In this document: in pieces, positions 1 through 13,880 of the stretch
Layout: the number at the start of each line of letters is the position of its first letter
Position numbering within the stretch: position 1 is the first letter of the stretch
Assembly (NCBI GenBank): GCA_002205965.3
Contig: NADL03000035.1
Coordinates: 558,001 to 622,000 of the forward strand
From: Kappaphycus alvarezii
Lineage: Eukaryota; Rhodophyta; Florideophyceae; Gigartinales; Solieriaceae
Direction: 5' to 3'
DNA length: 64,000 nt
The notes under the pieces: model-generated
Seen by the model: only the letters and a program-made list of their open reading frames with translations
Databases searched by the model: none
Told to the model about the DNA's origin: nothing
Position numbers and translations under genes: made by a program

Positions 1-99
1 GTTGTGATTCCTGCGCTATAATAATTTTGTTCTGCTCGACGACATGGTATTTGAATCTAGTCTGAGTCAAGTGTTGGGCACAACTGGCAGACATAATGA

Positions 100-405
100 A
101 GAAACGAAAAAATTAACCTGACTATTCCCAATCAGCAAAGGAATCAGTTCTTTGTAGGCAACGGGACTCTCGAGGGGACTACAGATGGCCTCCGCCGTGC
201 CTTCAGCCTTCTGATCCGTGAAGACACGTCCATTGGTCTCTATATGATCATCGGAAGAACCAGAGTGTTCGGGCCCCGTTCAGCTCATCCTGGCCGAGCT
301 ACTTTCCTCCCCTTCCAGCTGAGCGGCCACGGCATCATTTGCGCTTCAGCGACCCCCAAACGACCAGCGTTGTATATGGAACTCCTCTGCTTTGGAATAA
401 TCTAG
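100..405 (+). other. Open frame of about 100 codons, unknown, no early ATG
   Basis: The frame is open from just after a TGA at 97-99 to a TAG at 403-405. The first ATG lies near the middle. The translation looks protein-like (a hydrophobic run around SLLIREDTSIGLYMIIG) but matches no family I know. It could be an exon or a decayed gene, or chance. No neighbour helps to interpret it. Confidence 0.2.
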
Positions 406-3400
406 ATCCCATTCTACGGGGACAATTCTCTCCTGCTGGCACAGGCCCGGTTGTTACTTGCATAAGTCCTGACCAATGTCTCACGCCAATGTCTCCAGCT
501 CTGTCTCTGTCCCTCTGACTATTAACTCCTTCCTGCTTTAAATATCAAAGCAAGAAACCGGAGGAAACCTGTGTGGTTCATTTTCTGAAACAGATAAGTT
601 AGATGATACTCAGTCAGCATTTATAGTAAATTGCTTGTACATGAAATATTGCGGCAGGCGCAGATATTGATTCACTCTACCAGCAATTGGAGGGGAGTCA
701 AGTAAGAAAAAAATGCAGCGTTGGAGGTAACTGAGTATGCCAAGTGTCGTTGTAAAAGGAGAACTTGCACATTTTCAACCAGTTTCATCGCGCGAGTGGC
801 GACAGTTCTGAAAAGTGGCATAACAACGACAAATGCCACGAGATACCAACCTCGAAGCGTTCAGATGAGGAAGGAACTAGCCTGCTTTTTATACACAATT
901 CAGGAAGAAATTATTGGTATTTCCACTTCTTCTTCGCCTGAGCGGCGTTGAGGCTCGTGAGGTGTTTGAACGTCTTCGCTCTAGCACATCAGGCGTAAAC
1001 AAAGGTTGGACTGCAGTAGTCCATGCAACTGAAAGCTCCCATCGCCCTAAGGTACTGTATTATTAATAGGAAAACATGCTTAACAGTAAGTAGAAAGAAG
1101 TCAGAGCTAAGGTCAACCCGTACAAAGCTTCTTGGGCGGCCTACCATAACCCAGTGCATTACGGCACCCAAGCTATCTGGAGTCACTCGCGTCCTTTCCT
1201 GTAGGCATACTCCTGCAGCCGCCTTCATCTGTTCCAAAAACTCCACAACCACAGCGGTCTCGAACATCCAGTGGGCAGTCATGCTCCGCCGGCTCCTGGG
1301 ACTTTTGGTTCTCTCCGATTCGTTACAGCTCCAGTGCCAACACTGAAATCACCAGATAAAAGACTTCGCCGACTAGGCTGTCTGTATTTGTCCATCTTAC
1401 TCAAGGTGAATACATCTCCACATCTACATAACGTCCTGGTATACCACGCCATCCGATCAGTACTAGACTGTCAGCTCGAGTTCCCACTCTTCGTCCAGGG
1501 TACAGAACTAACGACCGCGGTCATACTGGTTCCACCCTCCTGCCCTCCTACCGCTTACCCTACCAATTTCGATATCAATATGGTCTCGCTATTCAGGGCC
1601 AACGCCACTAAGACGGCCATCGAACATGGATGAAAACAATGACCACATGGTATTCGAGTGAGAAATTTTTAAAAAAATGATGCATGTTTTATCTGATTTT
1701 TTACTTTCAGCTATAATACTACAAATACATTCAGTTGCATCGGTTAAGCCACAAATTTTAAGGGAGTAAAATGGTTTCACGAGGCATTTAACGAGCGAAA
1801 GACCTGAAGGACTACCTTGGGGAGGAAGCAGAGACGTGGGGGAAAATGGAAAGGGAAAAATTGGGATAAATGAATATTGAAAATTTATTTTTTCGTTCTT
1901 ACAAAATCACATCAATTGCTTAAATTTGTCGAACAGAAACTACAGAGTTTACGAAACTAATCATGAGAATCTAATAAGAGTAAAATTTTTTAACGAGTTA
2001 CAGGCTGCAATTTATTACTGCAAAATCCGTTTATTTGGAAAATAGCTACTCGTATCCCGACCGGTTTTCACAACCCTTAAGAAACATAACTGGCGCCAAA
2101 TACAATATCATAAACCCTCAGAAACCCTCTGCTTTTCATCGGGCCTCTTCAGATCATTGAGATGCCTTGTTCGTGCATCAACAACCTACAGCCCCCTCTC
2201 ACCCTTCTCCTTTACCTCTTTTCTTATATTTTTCCTCACTATCGAAATATGAACCATCTTTTTAACCATCCAAGTTCCTCCCAAATTTCACACGGCACAT
2301 TTACCAGTGTCCTCCTCAAATCCCATTTTAGCTCACCATGAATCCGGCGAAACGAGCACAAAGCAGGTCCATTGTAATTTTCGAGTTCCCTAAATGCACT
2401 GAGCACACTTCTATGGCCACAATACACAACTAGAGTACTGCACCAATTGCTCCCACTGTCTCGGCCTCTATCAAGCCGTTATGAAAATTAGTCCTATCCA
2501 TCAAGCCTGAAACCCCCTTCTTTGAGTCTGTGCCGGTCATAACCAATATAAACACCCCTTCTCTTCAAAGAGAGCCGATCGATATTATCATCATCCTGAC
2601 TAATCAATCTATTGCGTTGAATGCCTTTAAAAACCTATTACTTAATCGCCGCCCAATAATGAGGTGGCTTTAGTCCATAAACCTCCTTAAAAAGACAAAA
2701 TAGGACAAACCTAAGATTTTCGACTGTAGAGGACCTAATTATCAAGCAAAAAGTTGTAGTTAAGAAGGCTTACACTGTCAAATATGAAACGAAAGGAAAT
2801 TAGAAGAGACGTAGCCGGAAATGTGAACCAGATGATGAAGACTTTTGTGGCAAGAAAATGTGCGCAAAACCTTTTTGAGACTCTTGCAAACGAGTTCAAA
2901 TAAGTCATAAAAAAGAATAGTTACGTTTTGGAGTGTTTGGGGAGTTTAAATAAAAATCCTTGCTCATGGTACGCCGCGGGTGTGGTATTGTGCAATCGGC
3001 CACTTCTACGTAAATGTGGGGAGCACACGTACCTGGCGGTGTAACAAGGAAACAGATGTGCGACCTGGTCGAAAATTTTGAGTTCGGGAGCAGCAAAGGC
3101 ACAAAAAATAAAAACCGCACCGGTATCTTTGGTCAAGTAAGAAGAAAAAAAGAAGAGTTGTCGGGTAGGTGGTTCGGTTGTCGAGAATTATTGAGAAAGA
3201 CGGGCGACTATTACCGAAATGGCCAAAATTTAGGGAACAAACCGCCTACCTGCGACGTTTACTGTGGCTTTTGTCCAGTATGTTAAGTGCTGTGCTAGAC
3301 TGCAGAAAAAGTACTCTGTAAGACTAACAGAAAAGCCCCAAAAACTTCCGATAATAAGTGTCAGTTTCCAATGACCCAAGTGAACGGTGCAAAAACCGAC

Positions 3401-6400
3401 AATTTACGGGAGATTTGTCGCACAGCCATTTCTGGCTGTTCACAGTTACTTTCTGGCGCAAGAAACTTGCCAGTTTATTAGGTAGTCTGAGAAATCTTGA
3501 ATGTTAAGCGAGCTGGTAGTGGTTAGTATAGGAATGACTGACCTAGGCACTGTCCCAAATCTTCTCACAGTACTCGTGACTACAGCGTACTGCAAAATGA
3601 ATAATTAATTTCATTTTTATCGACTCCGGGCACCATGTAGGCAGCTTTTCAAGATACTCTCAGGGACCACCTACTGGCAAGGACAATGTTAGTTTTAAAA
3701 TATGATCAAAAAAATCTACTTGCAATGGCCGACCCGAAAATTACGAAAAAACTTTGTGGGTACTTCCAACCTACTATAGCGAGATTACTGATGACGTTGT
3801 CGATAGAAAAGGCGGAAAAACGCGCTGTCAAAGAAATTTGACAGTGCGAAATAGAGGGATATAACTGCAAGTTATGGCGACTAGTTGGATAATAAAAGAC
3901 GCCAAAGGGGAGTGGGGCCAATGTAGTGCGGCTTTATCTTCTGATTAATGTATTAAATCATCAAGAGAGCTGGAAGAAAGTAACTAGTCGACATGAATCT
4001 TCGGCTTACGGATTTGGCAAAAATTGGATTTTAAAACTATTTTTGCTTTGTAATGAGCCAAGTTAGAAATAGAGGTTAATAAGAGATAAACTCAACGGAA
4101 AGGGCGCAACGAAGCGAAAAAACTAAATAAGATCTCGTAATGGACACTTTTATATCGACGATCTAGATACTGGGTCATAAATTTGAATGATTTCTAGACT
4201 TTTCAAACCTACATATTCTTGGAACCGGAGGTAGAGGAAAGTAAAATTACTTGATTTCTGTTACTGTTTGGTGCAGTTACGGACGTTGCTAAGTAGCATC
4301 ACAGCTAGATGCAGGGTTCCAACATAAAGACTTTCACTTTGTGCTCAGAGTCTATCGCAATTAAATATGATTTGATCTCCTTTAAGATTAATTCAAATTT
4401 GATCCTCTCTTTTTCCATGTCTCGATTGGAAGCAGTTTGATATGGCTGCAATTGAATTATTTGATACATAACTGCTAAATAAAAGCGCCTACTTTAACAA
4501 TTATCTCCGTTTAGGCGTCACTGTAATGCTCCCGAATTTAGTAAATTTGGTAACATGGTTTCAAAATCACAGCTGTACCGTCCGTTCCATTCTCTGCAGC
4601 GGCTTTCTTAAGGCTATATGCATGTAGTATTTCTCCATTCGGTGCGATCAATGTTTGAAACTTAAGTGATTGCTTGTGTTTGTGTCCGTTATTTTAAACA
4701 AGTTGGAGCATATGAGATCCACTCGGGCAGGCGATAACTATCGAAGTTTCGTCGATGAAACCTACGGAGTTGGGCAGCCCATTTAATTATATTTAATACA
4801 GTCAACATAAATGTTGCCCCGCTAGTTCATAAACTATGTATAAATTCTTGTATTCAACATAACCCCCGTGTAGTAAGAAGCCACTCTAATCTCTCCCAGA
4901 AATTCTCCGACAAATGGACTAATGCTTTCTAAATAATATCTCTAGATCACACTATCGCCATGTGCCCACTAGTCTCCTTCAAATCATGCAGCACAATAGC
5001 CTAGCGTTAGTAGCATGGCAATTTCTTTAAGTATTCGTCTTAGTTACCGGAAATCAAATCAAATCGATGACTTAAACGTTGTACTGCTCCCCAGATCGGA
5101 ATATAGTGAGCCATTCCGTATTATTTGAGCCGTTAAAGTTGAAATAAAATTGCGCAAATTGCGTCGCCGCAACATGTTAGCCTTATTCTGGCGAATCGAT
5201 GTGACATTGCTCTCAAAGAATGAGAGGGCTGCAGTTGAAGTAAAAATAGAACAGTTACTTTCGTGGTGAGGTCCGGGGAAATTCTTGATGGATTTCTTCC
5301 GATTACGCAGCCTTTCCTTGCATTTTTGTCTGTTGAAGTCCCTTAAGCGGCCTTTTCTCATCCTTTTCTTCTAAAAGTGATAGTGGTATCGACTTCTCGT
5401 GATTTTGCTTAAGCCTTCGGGACTGTGGAAAGAATGAATACCGAAATGGAAGCCCAAATTTCAATTATAAGCCGTACCGTTATATGCTCGGTCTGCAAAT
5501 TCTATGAAATCTGCATAAATTTCTTATGGGGTGCCATGAGAAACACTTGTCAGTTTTTGTATTATCATGTGAGTCAGTCCCAGTTAAAATTCTTTTCAAA
5601 ATTTATGAGTATCGCTTCCCGCAAGTACTGGAAGGTTTTTTCCTCTTTATTTTGTTTTTAGTTTCTCCGTTTTCCTTTCTTCCTTTTTTCCTTTGTTCCT
5701 TTTTCCTTTTTTCCTTTTTTCCTTTCTTTTCTTTCTTTTTTTCTTTGATTTTCTGTGTTTTTCTTTATCTATATAACGCGATCCTTAGCCTAGAGGTTAT
5801 TCGTTCAGGAATTCAATCCGCCTGTGATGTTTTTTTGCCAGCAAGATTCTGATCCAAATAGATTCTTCCAAATAGATTTTGCGCGAAAATAATGTCATTC
5901 TCCTTGCAAGACGGGGGGTTACGGGCCCCGATTTTCTCTCCGTACCGCTTCCTATGTCAGCCTCCTTCATATTGGAGTATTTTGGGTGTTCGCTTAGTAA
6001 ATACTGCTCGCAAGCCTCGAAATAATACTGATCTCGCCTTTTTCGCCCGTTTCTCACCTCTTTCGCCTTGTCAGAGGTGGCCTTGAACCTCTTTAAACAT
6101 TCTTGGTCGATTTCTATCTGTTTCCTCTTTTATTTTGTTGCAGATTCCTCGCCATTGGCCGAAGTGCGGTGGAAGGGGTGGAATTATAACAAGGAAGCAC
6201 TTGGTGCTTTACGTCTAAGAACATATCCAGCGGAATCGGAATCATGATCAGAGCCTGAACCCTCTCCGTGGTTTTGTTTGAGAGCTGGAGCTTGAAATTT
6301 TTTTGGAAGTGACGGCCTTGCCATCTGGTTTCTGGCCTGAATCCCTCTTAACCCACATTTATATAGACAACGCGAAAAAATGGGAGCGAACTAAAGAGTA

Positions 6401-8261
6401 CCAAAAACCTGGAATAAAGAGACAAAGTAGCCTCTACATTATTTTTTGTCCGAGATTTGTGCCTACCACACTCTGTCGCAGAGCTACGTACACAATTTGC
6501 GGTCCAAAGCCATGCAAAGTACTTCATATGTCTCTCGCAACCCAATTTTTATTCCATATACAGTACCTTTCATGTAATTCGGGACAATAATTTGTAGCCA
6601 TACATTGTACGCCTTGCTGGCGGAACTTAGCATAATCTTTCTACTGTAAATAGTAGGTTTTCTCGTATCTCTGAGGGAGATGCGTGAAAACCTATCATTC
6701 AAAAGAAAATTTATTGATCGACTATCGCAAAAGCCCGATTTTCGTTGGCAAGCCCAGAGGTATCTACAGAGGCATTCAGCTCTACATACAGCATCACGGT
6801 GTCTTTGTTGCGCCATGTCATATTAAATTTGTCATGGAAATGGTTTTCTATTAGAAACGGGGGGAAATACTCCAAATAGAAACGAACTCACCATCCTTTT
6901 TATGCCTGAACTTCCTCAAGACAGCTTCAAAGGTCAGCATTTTCCGATGATAGTGTGTAATATGGTCGGGTCCTTACTCTGTAGTCATTTCTCATGTAAC
7001 AACCTAGAATATATCAGAGGATCCAGCCGAGTAATTGATAGCTCAATCGCCATACGACGCGCAGGCTCCACCCAATAGCTAAATGGACCCCGACAGGACT
7101 CCGGACGGCAAAACTATAGCGAGACTAATTAGTTTCTGGGTAGTCCCAGGCCCCATCCAAGTGGAGATCAAGTGGATGTGATGTACTATTGAAGCCTCTG
7201 ACTGTAAGTTTGATACCGTAATAACCTTAGATTCACTTTCATTCGATGTTCGAGTTTTGGCACCATACACGAAATCAAAAAACACAATTTCATCTCTCCC
7301 ATATTTCTCTTAGGAGTATTACTCGCCAAATTTGTCAATTTCCAGTTTTATTCATCTCATGGTGGAGACCCGACCTCCAAATTAGAGTTTATCACTTTTT
7401 ACCGAGCGTGACAAAAGTCAAATAATCTCTAATTCTGCTAATACTTGATATTCGCTCACGCTTTTACTCCTCAATACTCCGCACCAATTAAAAAAGTAAA
7501 TAGTCGAGCTTGGTTTTATTGAAGTCGCAAATGTTCCCAAATAAGCGGTATGTCGTGATTACGTTCTTATGTGAGACTATCAGTTCGTTTCAATTTTCGA
7601 ATATTTTTAAATATTTAGGGAATGTTTAGCGAGTGTCCGGCGAAATTTTGGAAATTTTCTGGAAAATATTTGGAAAACATTTGTAGAATGATTGGGGGAT
7701 GTTTTGGCGAATGTTTGTTCAAATTTATTGATTATTTTCTAAGAATTTTTTTAGTTTGTGACATGTTTCGGCTTCATACACATTGCATTACCTAGCTATT
7801 CCAGTGTGCATTCCAGAACATACTAATGTACTACAATGATGTTGATACTACGAAATTTCTCTCCCACCACTATTCGAGACTGCTATCACCATAGAAGCAT
7901 CATGCATGCTCTCGGAGGGCCGAAAAGGTAGAAATGCAACGAAGGTCCCCGCTTTCGCGGCTCCTTTGACATTTTGGGGTAAGCACTATGGAATTTAATG
8001 ACTTCATTACTGTCATCAACAATTGAGCCCTGTCATTTACTGTGGGGTTTTTTTATTGAAGTTTGAAAAAAGGAGCACTTCAACGCCAGCCTTTTCTGGT
8101 TTCGATGAAAAAACATTTAGGTTGTAGAGTTTGAGAGGTTTGAAACGAATTTCCAGCCTTAATATCGTAATTCAACTCATTCTTTTACAGTGGTCACTTT
8201 TATTCTTTGTCTTAATGTTACTGACTCGAAGAAGTTTGACAGTAGTAAATGTTTAATGAGG
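406..8261. other. Gene-poor interval, no supported gene
   Basis: I read both strands and found only short frames broken by frequent stops. None shows a recognisable domain. The interval is AT-rich with runs of A and T. The one clear feature is the polypyrimidine tract listed separately. Frames at 1023-1346, 1271-1633, 3014-3286 and 6484-6816 were considered and not accepted as genes. Confidence 0.5.
5664..5765 (+). repeat. Polypyrimidine low-complexity tract
   Basis: About 100 bases of almost pure C and T on the + strand, mostly TTTTCC and CTTT repeats. The hydrophobic Phe/Ser-rich translation across it is a product of the tract and not evidence of a membrane protein. Confidence 0.85.
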
Positions 8262-8747
8262 GGAGAGCGACCTCAATACAAAATATTTGGTGATGGTACT
8301 GATTTCATGATATTTGAGCCCACTTCGTTGAGCTCACAGTGGTATAGCCACAAATTCTGAGGATCTGGGCTTCGATACAATGTTATAAGGGTTAGCGTAC
8401 AGGGAAGTAATGTTGTATGGGCTCGCAGATCTTTTCGTTGTGGATCACATTCTGATTTGAGAATATTTCCTTTACGGTTAAAATGACATTTATCACCCAA
8501 CGAGAAGTTCATGGCCGACCGGGTATATCCCAGTGTGAATTGTTGCAGTGATGAAATGGAAGATGGCTATGTTGATTTCAAGTTTACTCGAGCGCGACAC
8601 GAAGCCACAAATGAACGTCTTAAACAGTTCAAGGTACTGGGGCATAGATATGGACACAAGCTACAGCACTCCGTGCGCTTTTTTTCGGTACTGAACCTAG
8701 TGCAGCTCTCCATTGAGAAAGGGAAAAGGGTTTCTTTTGACGAGTAA
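8262..8747 (+). pseudogene. DDE nuclease transposase, C-terminal half (DDE_Tnp_4/Harbinger-like)
   Basis: One frame runs from 8262 to the TAA at 8745-8747, broken only by TGA at 8358-8360 and 8484-8486. It shows signatures of DDE superfamily nuclease transposases: DGTDF then EP near the start, WYSHKF followed by GLRYN, SDLRIF, and RARHEATNERLK close to the C-terminus. By family knowledge these carry the D, D and E of the catalytic triad, so the triad looks present despite the stops. The N-terminal half is not recognisable upstream. This is a decayed copy of a PIF/Harbinger-type or related transposase. It differs from the one at 40.7-41.8 kb, which is on the other strand and belongs to another subfamily. 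Confidence 0.7.
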
Positions 8748-9254
8748 TATGTAATTTTAAACTTAAATTCGCATCGAATTTCCCGTGTCTCCCTATCAAC
8801 AACTTATTCTTGGAGAAGGCTCTAACGCTAGTGAACGGGCTTGCGAGGTGCCCATGAGATCTATGACATTGGAAAAATTGGAAAAACCAAAACTTTTATG
8901 TAATAGTCGACAGACAGAAACGTGAAAATAATTCATACCTCTGTTGGTAAACTGCCTGTGTCTCGGTAATGGAGAATTATTTCCCTACCAAACAAAGCCA
9001 CAGTTAAGAGAGAAGAGTTAGCACTAATAACACGAAAACAGACGGAAAATGGCCGTTTATAGTTGAAATAGTGATCCTCTAAAGAACATTCTCTTCAGTC
9101 TCCTGCCGAAATAGAAAAACGAAATCCACTTGCAATGTTAATCATAACCCTTCGCGGTAATAATGAGAAAAAGTTGGAAAAGGCCAAATCTCAGGTCCCT
9201 TGACATGCTGACACACATCTTTTAACCAAATCTTCGCCCGGAAATATGTAAGCC

Positions 9255-10962
9255 ATGGCAATCACCGTTTACGCCATCAAGAGACAAGATTATTTCGCGA
9301 TTAAAGCCCTCTCAAATGCGAAACTAGCGATTGAACGCAGTTCCAGTATCACAAATGGGCAACTGGCGTACCAACTGGAGCAAGAACCAACATCACCCCG
9401 CTCTTCCCTTCATCGGTCGCTCAAAAGCCTAGCCCAAAAATTACGAAAACTAAAAGCGGCTTCTACCTCCACTCAGGCCCCTCAAGTTGACTGCGCTTAC
9501 GTTTGAAGAAGAGAAGATATTGGTGCAAAGGTTATTGGACTTTTTCAAGGACCAAACCTTCGTAGATCCGGCAGAAGTTTCGACTCTGGCCCGCAACTAC
9601 GCCAAAAACAATATGCAGCAAGATGCGAGTCGAGACTTTTTATCCAAATGCAAAATTTCAAGGTCTTGGGTCTCAGCCTTTATCAACCGCCACAGTAACA
9701 AGCTCTGACGTCTCGCTCCGCGACATTTAGAAGATGTTCGGAACACATCATTCACCAGCCAGATGTTTTCCTCATTCTTGCGCAAGTAAGCAACATGTAG
9801 TCACGGTATATTATTACATGTCCGGAGCAGATTTTTTACTTTAATAAGACTGGATTCACTCCAGGTAGAGATCTTCATCGGAAGGTATCCCATAGAGTGA
9901 TTACGGAGGCTGGAAACGGGCAGAAAGAAATATGGTTCTCGATACACCAACTGAATCTCTTTTCTACTGGCTTTGCGTGCTGATGGGAAACCTGTTTTCC
10001 CTAAAGTGTTGTTTAATGGTGAAAGGGAACCGATGCTTTACTATGTAGTCCAGTAAGTTCCTGTTTCTATGGTAGTTCGACAAGGATGTTTTCTTGGCGC
10101 AATTATATTGTGATCGTGGACACATTTGTATTTTCTAAGTGGGCGAAGGTATTTTTACCGCAGATAAGACTGGGGCTTTCATTCGTATGTTTGGCTGGTT
10201 TTATTTTTCGATGCTTTATGTTCACAATTGTCGAGCTCTGTAGTTTCGGAGTTTAATAAGAATCGTATATTGGTTATGGCACTACCGGCACATACTAGTG
10301 GCCGGCTGTAGCCTTTAGATGTCTCCGTATTTGGTCCTTTCAGTGTGCATTCCAATGCGCTTGTTGCGGTTGAGTATAATCGTTTACGTGATTTGCTCTC
10401 GAGGGTTACAAGCTGGGAGGACTAAAACTGTGGTACTGTTTGATACAGGGTTACGATCATGCAGTTACAGAGTCCAACATATTCTAGGGATTCAGGTGCG
10501 CTGGAATTTGGTCTCTTAGTCTGTTTAATGCGGTACCAAATGGAGTTCGGAGGGTTAATAGTAATTGTAATAAATTAGTCAGCTATCAGTCTGTTAATTC
10601 TCATTTTAGTTTTTTAAGTTTAGAGTGTAGGAGGTTCGGGCCACCTGAGCCAATTAATAGAGGCGGCATTTTTTGATACTACTTTAGGACTGGAGCTAAC
10701 AAGGGAGGATGTTTTAGACGCTATGATTGAAATTGAGGAGGAGTGGAAGAAAAGAGATGAGGAAAAGCAGCTCTTTATAGACATCAAGAAAGCGCGTGAA
10801 ATGCTTGCAAAAGAGAAGAAACGCTGATTTATGGAATAAATTCAATTGGCTGAGGCACGGGATAGAATGGAAAGGTATGAGGAAGCATTCCATATTACCC
10901 CTTCCCTTAGGGAGCGAAGGATGGATATTAGCAGGAAGCTGGCAAGCCGTCAGACGTTGTAA
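9255..10962 (+). pseudogene. pogo-like (DDE_1) transposase remnant
   Basis: Pieces in shifting frames follow the order of a pogo/DDE_1 transposase. A helix-turn-helix/CENP-B-like region lies at 9487-9708 (starts LTFEEEKILVQRLLDFF, ends WVSAFINRHSNKL). The first catalytic block at about 9831-9890 reads FNKTGFTPGRD, where the family has the DETGFTPGRD type. The second block, around 10205-10350, reads LFFDALCSQ, then MALPAHTSGRL, a TAG, then PLDVSVFGPF. A charged coiled-coil tail at about 10675-10960 is also usual for this group. The first catalytic Asp is replaced by Asn, and there are several stops and frameshifts, so it is dead. I could not identify terminal inverted repeats. Confidence 0.7.
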
Positions 10963-11354
10963 TAGGCTGGTTAGTTGCGAAATAAATTCAGCTTGATGTC
11001 CGGACTCTCCCCCCACCACACCCCTATTCCCCCGGTATCCCTTTAACAACTGCCAACAACCGCCACGGTGCCGCCATAGACGCGAAGCCGCTTTTTCCTG
11101 GAAACCCGGCGAGCTTGAGACCAGTAGAGGACATAAAAATGGGTAAGGATCAATAACTAGAGTACCTTATGTACTTCTTCACCATTTTCATTTTAGTTGC
11201 TTTCCTAGTGTAACATCTGGCGTTACATCCGACTGTCAGATTAGTTTTTTATTTTCAAATTTTGTTTTATTGGGTTTTGATATCACAACTTTTCAATTTT
11301 TTAGGGCTTTTTTAAAAAACAATAGGAAGACTTCTAAACTGAAAAAACAAAATT

Positions 11355-13427
11355 TTGTTGGTGACCTGCTCGTGTGATGGCTTCCAGCCCCATCACAACA
11401 TGGACGTGGAGCAGCTAATTCTTTCCGGCCTCTCCCCATTCCCCTCTTCTACTCTAGTAAGAGAAGATTACCCACCACGGGACCCCACAACTCACGATCC
11501 TCATGATGATCTCGTTTTCAATATTACAGGTTTTGAAGAAGGTAATCGTGTACCCCAGACGTCCAAGCCAACAACAAATCTCTTTCTCTCCGAACCCCCG
11601 ACGTCGATTCAGAATACTTGGTCCACTATCGCTCTCTAATGGCCCAATGCAGCTGTCAAGTCCCAAGTGACTGCCCTATAATATCCAACATTGCTAAAGA
11701 CTTTTACAAATTCACGGAGGTTGATAGAATATCCCATATGCGATTCATTCTATTCGCGCTTGCTGCGCAGTCTGCGCAAGCAAACGATTCTATGCCTACC
11801 ATTGGTAATATTGACAGAGGGAAAAGGCGGAGAGAGTACAGCAGTTCTGTTGGTCGAACTACCATTTCTTACTTTTTCAAGGGAAATCGGCTTTGTCGCC
11901 CAGCGTTTGCTCCAGCACTGCAACTTTCTGTCAAGGCTATCGAACGGCAAGAAAAAATAACGTCCGCTAACCCTGGACCAGCCATGTATGTCTCTAAGCA
12001 TAAGGAGGTGCGTAAAGAGAGGCAAGGTACTGCTAAACCAATTTACAGGCCTTTTTGAAATCTTTTGTTTCGAGCAATAGTTTTTAATTTCCAAGAGGAC
12101 ATGGTTCGATTAATGAAATTCCCTTACGATTAATACCTAGTTCATTTAAAAGCGTATCCGTACATGAAATTTATGTGGAACAATGGAACAACGCAATATC
12201 AGGCCTGCTGCGTTTTTACCCATCTTTACGAGTGCCTATCGGGCCCGTTTCGTATAACTTATTCCTCAGGTAGTGGAAAGATCTAATGCAAGCCTTGACA
12301 ATTACTGCATCTGGAAACGACTTTTGTGACACGTGCACTACAATGAAAAACACAATGGCGACTATTCCGTCTAGTGATGCTCGGTACATCAGCTCTTAAC
12401 ATTATCTTGAACAACACAGGACAGATGCTTATAATGAGTTTCAGTACTATAAGACATGCCAAATGAAGGCTATAGTTTCGCCGGACAATTGAACCGTTCC
12501 TCTTATCTTTGATTTCGCCTAAAAAGTGTTACTCCCACATCTTCTAGAGCAATCTGGCTAGTTACATTTTATTATTGGTTTTAATATTGACTTGTTTGGT
12601 GTATCATGTAGTAACATCACTCATGCGTTTATATTTGGACTACCAGAAGGATGCTAGCCGAATGAGAAGACAGCAAATGCTGTACTGTTTATCCTCCACG
12701 TCGTTAAAGAAGAGGTGAAAAGGAAGGGAGACTTACATCTTCTTTTAAATATCTAAAGCTACGCGGAGAAAACTGTAGAAGACAAAGCAAGAATCGATAC
12801 GTACTTTGGTATTTAGCCTAGCGTATTATTGTAGGCTTTGAGGACTCTATTGACCTGAATTTCTTAGTTGCAGGCCATACTAAGAACGTATGAGACGGTT
12901 CATTTGTACATGTGAAGAGGAGGTTTAGAACGTCAAATTTTCACACCTCAAAGGATATGATGCGCTTAATTGAAGACATTTTAGTAACTACAACCTGTAT
13001 AACATCTACACAGGTACAATTGTCGGATTGGAAATAAAATTTAGAGCAATCTTTTACTGTACCTTCAAGATTGAAGGTTTCCGAGCTTCAACAGTTTACT
13101 TTATCAATTTTTTTTCAAGGGACAGGCAGCGGTGAGAGCGCCTCATAACTCCTCTTCAAGTGAAGAATTTAATATACTAGGGAAGAATGTCAACGAGTGT
13201 GTTTTCAGGGAACCCTGGCCAGGAGGGATATTCGTATCCGATTTGCACTCAAGTGGAGCCGGCTTAGTGATGTGCCATTTGCTAAAGATGTGACGCAGAA
13301 GCAATACCTCACAGTCAACATATTAAATAGATACTATGAACATGATGAGAATCGAAGGGAGGAGTACTTTAGTTCTGGAGCTGATGGCATCAACCGGACT
13401 GGAGAGGATCATCGTTCTTCACCGTAG
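11355..13427 (+). pseudogene. DUF7869-like transposase-related gene remnant
   Basis: The N-terminal part, 11618-12058, contains a block around GNRLCRPAFAPALQLS. This resembles the 'VCR..F' region found ahead of DUF7869-type domains in large repeated families of fungi, oomycetes and animals. Downstream, in degraded frames, come GNDFCDTCTTMKN near 12316-12354 (a C-x2-C pair), LIFDFA, a TAA, then KVLLPH near 12503-12540, and LFGVSCSN near 12592-12615. The order and spacing match that family from memory. A final stretch at 13197-13427 may be the C-terminus. Many stops break the frame. The family is thought to derive from a DDE-type transposase or integrase, but I cannot confirm the catalytic residues here. 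Confidence 0.5.
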
Positions 13428-13880
13428 AAACTGTCATAACTTTGGTTGTAGTACAGTTATTCAAGAACGGTAAAATGCTCCCGATTCCTCAGCTCATGTA
13501 CTGGATATTGAGTTTAACGTATTTTTGATGAATTTTCAGTAAATTATCCGTAACTTTCGTTCAAAAAAATGTACATAAGGTACTTTAGTTTTTGAAGCTT
13601 ACCCAAATTTGGTCTCCTGAGTATTACATGACTAATACTCTCTTTTTGAGCTAGCTCCTGAGGAGCCGTGTTTATCGGGCTAAAGTAAAAGTACCAAACA
13701 CTACAGATTTTTCACAGAATCCCGCAAGCTCGTGGACTATTCTTACGACGTCCCCTGCGCTCTACCACGTCAGATAATCTTATCCTTTAATCAACCAATG
13801 AGCTCTCATAGAAAACCATCAATAACTGTAGAGGAAAGTACCGGATCTGGTAGGAAACTAAAGTACTGAAACTTTACAGT

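Noticed and set aside
989-1282. A minus-strand 97-codon frame that faintly resembles a Myb/SANT-like domain (HWMFETAVVVEFLEQMK)
   Set aside because: Only a few positions fit, the downstream part does not, and there is no transposase nearby in a matching arrangement.
5526-5852. A hydrophobic 108-codon frame
   Set aside because: Its apparent membrane segments come from the polypyrimidine tract at 5664-5765.
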